Shown: positions 6,626 through 10,499 of the stretch, piece by piece
How the letters are laid out: each line of letters starts with the position of its first letter
Numbering within the stretch: the stretch's first letter is position 1
Source: Candidatus Desantisiibacteriota bacterium
GTDB taxonomy: Bacteria > JACRDZ01
Assembly (NCBI GenBank): GCA_016209155.1
Contig: JACQWU010000033.1
Span: forward strand, 1 to 10,499
DNA: 10,499 nucleotides
Direction: 5' to 3'
Notes under the pieces: model-generated
Database searches by the model: none
Told to the model about the DNA's origin: nothing
Seen by the model: only the letters and a program-made list of their open reading frames with translations
Made by a program: the position numbers and the translations under genes

Positions 6626-6908
6626 GTATTTTGATATTTTTTGAAATTTTATGGTGAAATTTTAATACAGGAGTATCCCCAAAAATAATACGGGATTATA
6701 ATCATGGGAAAAACCTTCCACAAAAAATCGGATATGGTGCCATGTGCTGTATTTTTAGCATATGACGAGATTTTTTTGCAGTAGAATATTTTCCCTCGGC
6801 GGGGAGAAACACATTTTTCGGAAGGACCGGATTATTTATTACCTATAAATTACATTTAACGATTTACATTTCTATCTCTGTTTTTGGGCATTAATTTTGT
6901 AATCGGTC

Positions 6909-7098
6909 AGAAGGTGTGAAAAAATTGAAAATATAAAAACAAAAATTTCCATCTTGAATTTTTGGTAGGGGTTCGATTCATCGAACCCGTTTACGGGCTT
7001 GATAAATCAAGCCCCTACAATATTAAATTTTCATTTTTTATCGAGATAGGGAATTCTGATATAAAAAACGCGTTTTTATCAATTTTTTCACACCTTCT
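6909..7098. mobile_element. MITE-like element with 19-bp terminal inverted repeats
   Basis: AGAAGGTGTGAAAAAATTG at 6909-6927 is matched perfectly by its reverse complement at 7080-7098. The similarity extends inward a further 8-10 bases with gaps (ATATAAAAAC against GTTTTTAT). The element is about 190 bp, non-coding and carries a compound palindrome in its middle. Size, perfect terminal repeats and lack of a gene fit a miniature inverted-repeat element moved by a transposase elsewhere. I see no convincing target-site duplication: the flanks read GGTC and TAAG. The right end coincides with the stop of the broken toxin gene (7098-7100). Confidence 0.55.
6965..7018. repeat. Compound palindrome: two tandem 9-bp hairpins with matching outer ends
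   Basis: GGGTTCGATTCATCGAACCC (6969-6988) and GGGCTTGATAAATCAAGCCC (6995-7014) are each perfect 9-bp stems with 2-base loops, separated by GTTTAC. The outer GTAGGGG and CCCCTAC also pair. From memory, related GTAGGGG-type double hairpins are scattered through many environmental bacterial genomes. It sits inside the MITE-like element. Confidence 0.75.
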
Positions 7099-7373
7099 TA
7101 AGTTATTGGATGGAGGAAAATAATTGATTCTTGATTGTCATTGCAAGCGAGTGAGCCAAAACCCAGAGTGAAACGAAGGGGAAGCAATCTCAATGGGAGA
7201 TTTGATATATGAAAGATACCGCTATTATCGATATTCAATTTATGATAGAGTTTTAATTGATTATTGATAAATGTGTCCAAATCTTCTTCGAGTGTTCGGA
7301 ATCTTTTGGAAAGCTTTTTTAAATCTTTTTCAAACTCTTGTACTTTCTTGATATCGTTAAATATCTTCCCCAT
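7098..7373 (-). pseudogene. RelE-like toxin, 3' half replaced by a dispersed repeat
   Basis: The open frame has 91 codons, but only residues 1-59 look native: FEKDLKKLSKRFRTLEEDLD, then KLYHKLNIDNSGIFHISNL. This is typical of the first half of RelE/HigB-type mRNA-interferase toxins that have a KRFxTLEEDL helix. From residue 60 the frame runs through a dispersed repeat (7133-7193) and gives a meaningless tail. The expected core strands and the catalytic arginine or lysine region (KxFxCxSLKGKG..SGIRVIY) are missing, and I find no remainder on the far side. The start overlaps the antitoxin end by 17 bp (7357-7373), as in a working module. The truncated toxin is almost certainly inactive, while the antitoxin is intact. 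Whether the 59-residue fragment still binds the antitoxin is unknown. Confidence 0.7.
7133..7193. repeat. Dispersed repeat of the GTCATTGC...GCAATCTC type
   Basis: The sequence opens GATTGTCATTGCAAGCGAG and closes GAAGCAATCTC, with ATTGC and GCAAT arms. From memory, this end sequence (GTCATTGCGAGC...GAAGCAATCTC) is a very widespread intergenic repeat in bacteria, here slightly diverged. It lies inside the toxin reading frame and defines the point where similarity to RelE-like toxins stops. Confidence 0.65.
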
Positions 7374-8148
7374 TATAACTCCTTACGGAATATTCAGAAG
7401 TACGATAGAAAACAGATTCATAATTAATTTGTTGATTATCTTCAGCAGTTAACCATGGGACATCATTGTGAGAATATTTACTTATTTCTGAAGCATTTTT
7501 TTTTTTTATTCTGTCTAATACTTCATCAATCATTTCAATTTCATGACCTTTTAATTTTGCTAAATCCGGCTTTCTTAATGGCAGATATTTCCTCTGCGGA
7601 TATTGAAAATATTTGTCATTAATTCTGACTAAATCCTTCCCCTCCATTTCGTTAATAATTTTACTGAATTCTTTTGGAGTCGGGCCAAAATGGTTTTTTA
7701 TATATGTTGCACCAATCAATTGCTCTTCATATTTTTCGTAAAAATCAAAATCAATAAAATAAAGTAATTTATAAATAACAGTTTCTCCGATATTCGGTTT
7801 TGAACCAACTTTATTAAGTATGTATAATAAAACTTCCTTAAATTTTTCAATATTTTTCTGCGGAACACTTATCCGTATTTCACCTTTTGATTCTTCAACT
7901 TTTTCTTTTTTCTTTTCCAATATCACGTTAATATCTTGTTTTAAATCCAAAAGTACATCTGTGCTTATATTAAAAATTTTCGAAAACTTAGCAATTTCTT
8001 CTGCACTTATTTTTCTGTCACCATTCTCAATTTGAGAAAGAGAAATTCTATTAATTGTTAATAATTCTGATAGTTGTTCTTGAGATAATTCAGCACTTTC
8101 ACGAAGTTTCTTTATTTTTAATCCTATTTTTTTATTAAATATATCCAT
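7357..8148 (-). CDS. HTH-Panacea (DUF4065) antitoxin and autoregulator
   Basis: The product has 263 residues from the chosen ATG at 8146-8148. Residues about 6-68 form a Xre/Cro-type helix-turn-helix: IGLKIKKLRESAELSQEQLSEL, then INRISLSQIENGDRKISAEEIAK. A Lys/Glu-rich linker (70-95) follows. Residues about 100-240 form a Panacea (DUF4065, SocA-like) domain with VIYKLLYFIDFDFYEKYEEQ, IGATYIKNHFGPTPKEF and a later APWLTAE-like segment (VPWLTAEDNQ). Panacea is known as a promiscuous antitoxin domain that neutralises many toxin folds; the HTH form also represses its own operon. The ATG has an AAAGGGGGG site about 8 bases upstream. The earlier in-frame ATG at 8184 has none and lies inside the predicted promoter. 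The next gene is the truncated RelE-like toxin, overlapping by 17 bp. The gene itself shows no lesion, so it may be kept for repression or anti-addiction. Confidence 0.85.
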   Translation of the reverse strand: MDIFNKKIGLKIKKLRESAELSQEQLSELLTINRISLSQIENGDRKISAEEIAKFSKIFNISTDVLLDLKQDINVILEKKKEKVEESKGEIRISVPQKNIEKFKEVLLYILNKVGSKPNIGETVIYKLLYFIDFDFYEKYEEQLIGATYIKNHFGPTPKEFSKIINEMEGKDLVRINDKYFQYPQRKYLPLRKPDLAKLKGHEIEMIDEVLDRIKKKNASEISKYSHNDVPWLTAEDNQQINYESVFYRTSEYSVRSYNGEDI

Positions 8149-8174
8149 TTTATAGCCCCCCTTTAAACATAATA

Positions 8175-8203
8175 AATATATCATATGTTATATTTTAAGT
8201 CAA
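8175..8203 (-). promoter_or_regulatory. Promoter of the HTH-Panacea operon
   Basis: On the minus strand, TTGACT (8198-8203), a 17-bp spacer and TATATT (8175-8180) lie 27 bp before the ATG at 8148. The short leader holds only the AAAGGGGGG ribosome binding site. The earlier in-frame ATG at 8184 would fall within the promoter, which supports the shorter start. Confidence 0.65.
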
Positions 8204-8229
8204 GAATATGTTATAATTTACAACATATT
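8183..8229. promoter_or_regulatory. Probable operator for the HTH-Panacea regulator
   Basis: ATATGTTATA occurs twice in direct orientation (8183-8192 and 8206-8215), 23 bp apart. The second copy pairs with AACATATT (8222-8229) as an 8-bp inverted repeat with a 9-bp gap. The first copy lies between the -35 and -10 hexamers and the second just upstream of the -35. This is the placement expected for autorepression by a Xre-type antitoxin. Confidence 0.5.
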
Positions 8230-8322
8230 TTAATAAGAACTATATTCTTTAATACTCCTTAATTGGCCGGATTTGTCTTCGCTGCTACCGTTTTCATGAG
8301 GAGTAAATGTTGAAATTAGTTA

Positions 8323-8347
8323 TTGACAATTAATAATTTAGTGTCAA
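8323..8347. promoter_or_regulatory. Possible promoter or operator region of the apr-like operon
   Basis: A perfect TTGACA (8323-8328) could be a plus-strand -35 box, but the sequence 17 bp later (AAAATA) is a poor -10. The same TTGACA is mirrored by TGTCAA at 8342-8347, a 6-bp inverted repeat that may instead be a regulator site. Confidence 0.3.
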
Positions 8348-8378
8348 AATATCATTATGGCTAAAGGTAATGATATTT
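8347..8378. promoter_or_regulatory. Perfect 11-bp inverted repeat in the leader of the apr-like operon
   Basis: AAATATCATTA (8347-8357) and TAATGATATTT (8368-8378) are perfectly complementary around the 10-base loop TGGCTAAAGG. It lies 31 bp before the chosen start of the AprA-like gene. It could be a DNA operator or an RNA hairpin in the 5' leader. A 7-codon frame (ATG at 8357 to TAA at 8380) lies across the loop and right arm. It does not match an S-box, which would be a plausible element for sulfur genes. Confidence 0.5.
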
Positions 8379-8409
8379 AATGATACGCTCAGGGAAGAGG
8401 GATAGAGTT

Positions 8410-10134
8410 ATGAATAAAAATGAAAATGACAAAAAAGTAGAATTTCAGGAAGCGGATATTCTTATAATCGGCGGCGGAACTGCGGGATGTTTGGCAGGTA
8501 TTGAGGCCAGAGAAAAAAATCCCGGACTTTCTGTAATCATTATGGAAAAAGCTCATATCGACCGTTCAGGGTGCCTTGCGGCAGGGATGAATGCGATTAA
8601 TGCCTATATAAATCCGGGAGAAACTCCTGAAAGTTTTGTAAAATATGTCCGCTATGATGCAATGGGTCTTGTCCGTGAAGATCTGATAAAAAGCGCTGCC
8701 GAAGAAATAAATTCAGTGGTTAAAAAAGTTGAAAGCTGGGGACTGCCGGTAAAAAAGAATAAAGATGGAGAATATTCACCGCGCGGAAGATGGAATATTC
8801 AGATTAACGGAGAATCTCTAAAACCTATTATTGCAGAGAAAGCGCGCAGTGCCGGAGCTAAAGTTCTTAACCGTGTTGCGGCAACAAATTTAATTATAAA
8901 AAACGGAAAAGTAATCGGCGCTTTCGGGCTCGGGGTAAGAGATATGAAATTATATGTCATAAAAGCCCGCGCGGTAATTGTATGCACAGGCGGGGCAAGC
9001 GGAATATACAAACCCAATAATGACGGATCCGCTCATCATAAAATGTGGTATCCTCCGTTTAATACAGGAACAGGTTATGCAATGGGAATCCGTGCAGGCG
9101 CTGAGATGACAAGTTTTGAAATGAGATTTATTGCTCTGCGGACAAAAGATGTGATAAGTCCTACGGGTACTCTTGCTTTATGATTCGGGGCAAAGCAGAT
9201 TAACGCAAAAGGTGAACAATTTATGAAAACCCGTTACAGCCTTTTTGGCGGCGAAGGCGCTCCAACCTGTCTTCGGGTATATGGACCTACGATTGAAAAT
9301 AAAGAAGGCCGCGGGCCCTGTTACATGGACACAAGGCATCTGAATCCCGGCGAAGTAAAAGCTCTTAAAAGCTCATATCTGGATATGTATCCGGGGATTG
9401 TTCTTTACTGGGCTGCAAACGGCATTGACCCCGGCAGGGAACCTGTCGAAATTTGTGGAACAGAACCCTATGTAACCGGCGGGCACTGCCAGGCAGGATA
9501 TTGGATCGGCATAAATCGTCAAACTACTATTCCCGGGCTATATGCCGCAGGAGATGTTGCAGGCGGATATCCATATAAATTTGTCAGCGGATGCTGGGCG
9601 GAAGGGATACTTGCCGCGCGCGGTGCAGTTGAATATATAAAAACTCAAAAAAATATAAAATTTAATTTTGATAAAGAAATAAAAGATGAAAAAAATAGAA
9701 TTTTTTCTCCTTTTGATCGTTTTAATAAAGAAGGAGAAGGAATTACCCCCGATGAAATGGAAGAAAGACTCCAGAAAATAATGGATGAATACGCGGGCGG
9801 AATAAGGACCTGCTATGAAATAAATGAAGAAAAATTGAACGTTGCGCGTAAGCATCTGGTCAGAATGAAAAAACAGATTACATATCTGATAGCAAAAGAC
9901 AGTCATGAACTTATTAAAGCGCATGAAGTCATAGACCGGATAGAAGTTGCTTCCGTGCTGGTTGAACATTTATCATACCGCAAAGAAACACGCTGGCCCG
10001 GTTATACCACGCGCCTTGATTATCCTGAAAAAGATGATATTCACTGGCTCAAATTTGTTAACTCGGTAAAAGACAGCAAAACAGGAGAAATAAAAATAAT
10101 CGAACGTCCGTATAAGAAAATAGTTTCGGACTGA
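8410..10134 (+). CDS. Adenylylsulfate reductase alpha-like flavoprotein (AprA-like) with in-frame TGA
   Basis: The product has 574 residues if the TGA at codon 258 is read. It is an FAD enzyme of the fumarate reductase/AprA superfamily, predicted to reduce adenylylsulfate to sulfite and AMP with electrons from the AprB-like ferredoxin encoded 115 bp downstream. Visible parts are the FAD fold ADILIIGGGTAGCLAG (15-30) and EKAHIDRSGCLAAGMNAINA (46-65), and the active-site run FEMRFIALRTKDVISPTG, whose arginine fits Arg-A265 of Archaeoglobus AprA. Beyond the TGA come GGHCQAGYWIG (active-site histidine), YAAGDVAGGYPYKFVSGCWA and the C-terminal helical domain ending in ETRWPGYTTRLDYPEKDD. The two parts are in one frame with no other lesion. 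The ATG at 8410 follows GGGAAGAGGG; the upstream ATG at 8380 lacks a site. Type and context resemble the AprAB-like pair of clostridial assimilatory sulfate reduction rather than true dissimilatory AprA, which is my recollection. If the TGA stops translation, the gene is dead. Confidence 0.85.
9181..9183 (+). other. In-frame TGA codon within the AprA-like gene
   Basis: The reading frame is GGT-ACT-CTT-GCT-TTA-TGA-TTC-GGG-GCA-AAG, and it stays open for 316 further codons that match the AprA family. The family context around the site (GTLAL-x-FGAKQIN) suggests a small residue such as glycine, so a GGA-to-TGA change would explain it. No typical bacterial SECIS hairpin is seen 15-40 nt downstream. 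A 7-bp hairpin TTGCTTT/AAAGCAG does enclose the TGA in its loop, starting upstream of it. Confidence 0.9.
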
Positions 10135-10137
10135 AAC

Positions 10138-10224
10138 TATTTTAGGTGAATAGACTGAAGTAGATAAGGCTTTTAGGTATAAATTTCTATTGCTAATATC
10201 CTTCAGCCTTCAGCCTAAATACCT
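10138..10224 (+). repeat. Dispersed 80-87 bp palindromic repeat, copy 2
   Basis: It matches the reverse complement of 4781-4860 over its whole length with few differences: it starts TATTTTAGGTGAATAGACTG, passes AAGGCTTTTAGGT and ends CCTTCAGCCTTCAGCCTAAA-TACCT. It begins 4 bp after the TGA stop of the AprA-like gene and ends 26 bp before the AprB-like start, so it lies inside the presumed apr operon and would fold in its mRNA. Confidence 0.8.
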
Positions 10225-10249
10225 GATTAAAAAATTGGAGAAAATAAAA

Positions 10250-10499
10250 ATGAGTATTTTAATAGATAAAAATAAATGTACAGGCTGTAAGGGTTTAAAA
10301 GAACCAAAATGCGTGCAAAACTGCCCCGGAGATTTAATGGCTCTGGGAAAAGACGATAAATCATATATTCGTGAACAAAGAGACTGCTGTGACTGCATGG
10401 TATGTGTAAAACTGTGTCCTCATCATGCTATTATAACCAAATTACCCTATCAATTAGCAGATTACAAAGCAACTCTCGTCCCTATGGTATCAAAAAAAA
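10250..10499 (+). CDS. AprB-like ferredoxin with two [4Fe-4S] clusters (3' end outside window)
   Basis: The frame has 83 complete codons with no stop before the window edge. Two cluster-binding motifs are visible: C10-x2-C13-x7-C21-x3-C25-P and C46-x2-C49-x2-C52-x3-C56-P. The first, with the longer x7 loop followed by CPGDLMAL, is the arrangement of AprB (CxxC...CxxxCPxDLM) rather than of small clostridial ferredoxins. CVKLCPHHAI also fits AprB. Its expected role is electron transfer to the FAD of the AprA-like subunit in the cytoplasm. The ATG has a TTGGAG site about 9 bases upstream. It is separated from the AprA-like gene by a palindromic repeat but is on the same strand and is the expected partner. 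No lesion is seen in the visible part, which matters for judging whether the operon is still used. Confidence 0.88.
   Translation, partial: MSILIDKNKCTGCKGLKEPKCVQNCPGDLMALGKDDKSYIREQRDCCDCMVCVKLCPHHAIITKLPYQLADYKATLVPMVSKK

Larger units (their letters stand above)
6529..7097. other. Non-coding stretch between ilvD and the Panacea toxin-antitoxin locus
   Basis: No gene is supported here. It holds the ilvD promoter (6597-6625) and a MITE-like element (6909-7098). Between about 6640 and 6905 I see only AT-rich sequence with short frames. The longest plus-strand ATG frame there (from 6703) has 26 codons and no clear ribosome binding site or family resemblance. I see no riboswitch or tRNA. Confidence 0.55.

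Noticed and set aside
8357-8380. Seven-codon leader peptide before the AprA-like gene
   Set aside because: It has no ribosome binding site or run of regulatory codons. It is mentioned only as part of the inverted repeat.
9184-9230. Bacterial SECIS element after the in-frame TGA
   Set aside because: Only a 2-bp GC/GC pairing and a weak UUC/GAA pairing form in the expected window, with no apical GU in a stable loop. The one good stem begins upstream of the TGA.
9538-9969. Minus-strand frame of 143 codons
   Set aside because: It is antisense to well-conserved AprA-like coding sequence and looks like a composition artefact rich in Phe and Ile.
8410-10134. Alternative genetic code with UGA read as glycine, as in Gracilibacteria or SR1
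   Set aside because: The same gene ends in TGA (10132-10134), as do the Nudix, CheX-like and GAF genes. Full-length ilvD and the other intact genes contain no internal TGA.
8410-10499. Dissimilatory sulfate-reduction apr locus
   Set aside because: No sat, qmo or dsr genes are in view, and the AprA-like sequence (ALRTKDVISPTG instead of the VRFKDxYGPVG type) resembles the assimilatory clostridial group. This rests on recollection and short motifs.
1-10499. CRISPR array, tRNA, rRNA or replication origin
   Set aside because: No regularly spaced direct repeats, tRNA-like cloverleaf with CCA end, rRNA signature or DnaA-box cluster was seen.

Overview
This is an AT-rich bacterial chromosome segment from an anaerobe that I cannot place to phylum. 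Three things suggest an uncultured low-GC lineage known from metagenomes. The genes favour A/T-ending codons and have strong AGGAGG-type ribosome binding sites. Several families of short palindromic repeats lie between the genes. An AprA/AprB-like pair is present of the kind that I recall from clostridial assimilatory sulfate reduction. UGA ends at least four genes here (the CheX, Nudix, GAF and AprA-like genes), so a UGA=Gly or UGA=Trp code is not supported.

Layout. Positions 1-1186 (minus) hold two small secreted proteins in one unit: a partial carboxypeptidase-regulatory-like (CarboxypepD_reg) protein and an unrecognised signal-peptide protein. Positions 1187-1560 are non-coding, with one promoter, a hairpin repeat and a possible leucine-rich-repeat remnant. 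Positions 1555-1858 (minus) hold a dead DUF4258/YgiT-type toxin-antitoxin module fused to the 3' end of a GAF-only protein (1788-2384). A CheX-like protein (2529-3113) lies upstream of the GAF gene, with two palindromic repeats between them. Positions 3326-4750 (minus) are a tight three-gene operon: a sugar-nucleotidyltransferase-like protein with a degraded catalytic signature, a DUF3343 (putative Se/S carrier-like) protein and a Nudix hydrolase. An intact ilvD (4867-6528, minus) with its own sigma-70-type promoter follows upstream.

Positions 6529-7097 are non-coding and hold a MITE-like element of about 190 bp with 19-bp perfect terminal inverted repeats around a double palindrome. Next is a HTH-Panacea antitoxin gene (7357-8148, minus) whose overlapping RelE-like toxin gene has lost its 3' half to a dispersed repeat. 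The right side (plus strand) is an adenylylsulfate-reductase-like operon. The AprA-like flavoprotein (8410-10134) carries an in-frame TGA at 9181-9183, and the AprB-like ferredoxin (from 10250) runs off the window.

The strongest themes are gene decay and recoding. The TGA sits beside the predicted flavin active site of an otherwise intact AprA-like protein. One T-to-C change in an ATGA overlap removed both the stop of a toxin and the start of its antitoxin. A second toxin was truncated by a repeat while its antitoxin and promoter stayed intact. An 80-87 bp repeat occurs both beside ilvD and inside the apr operon.
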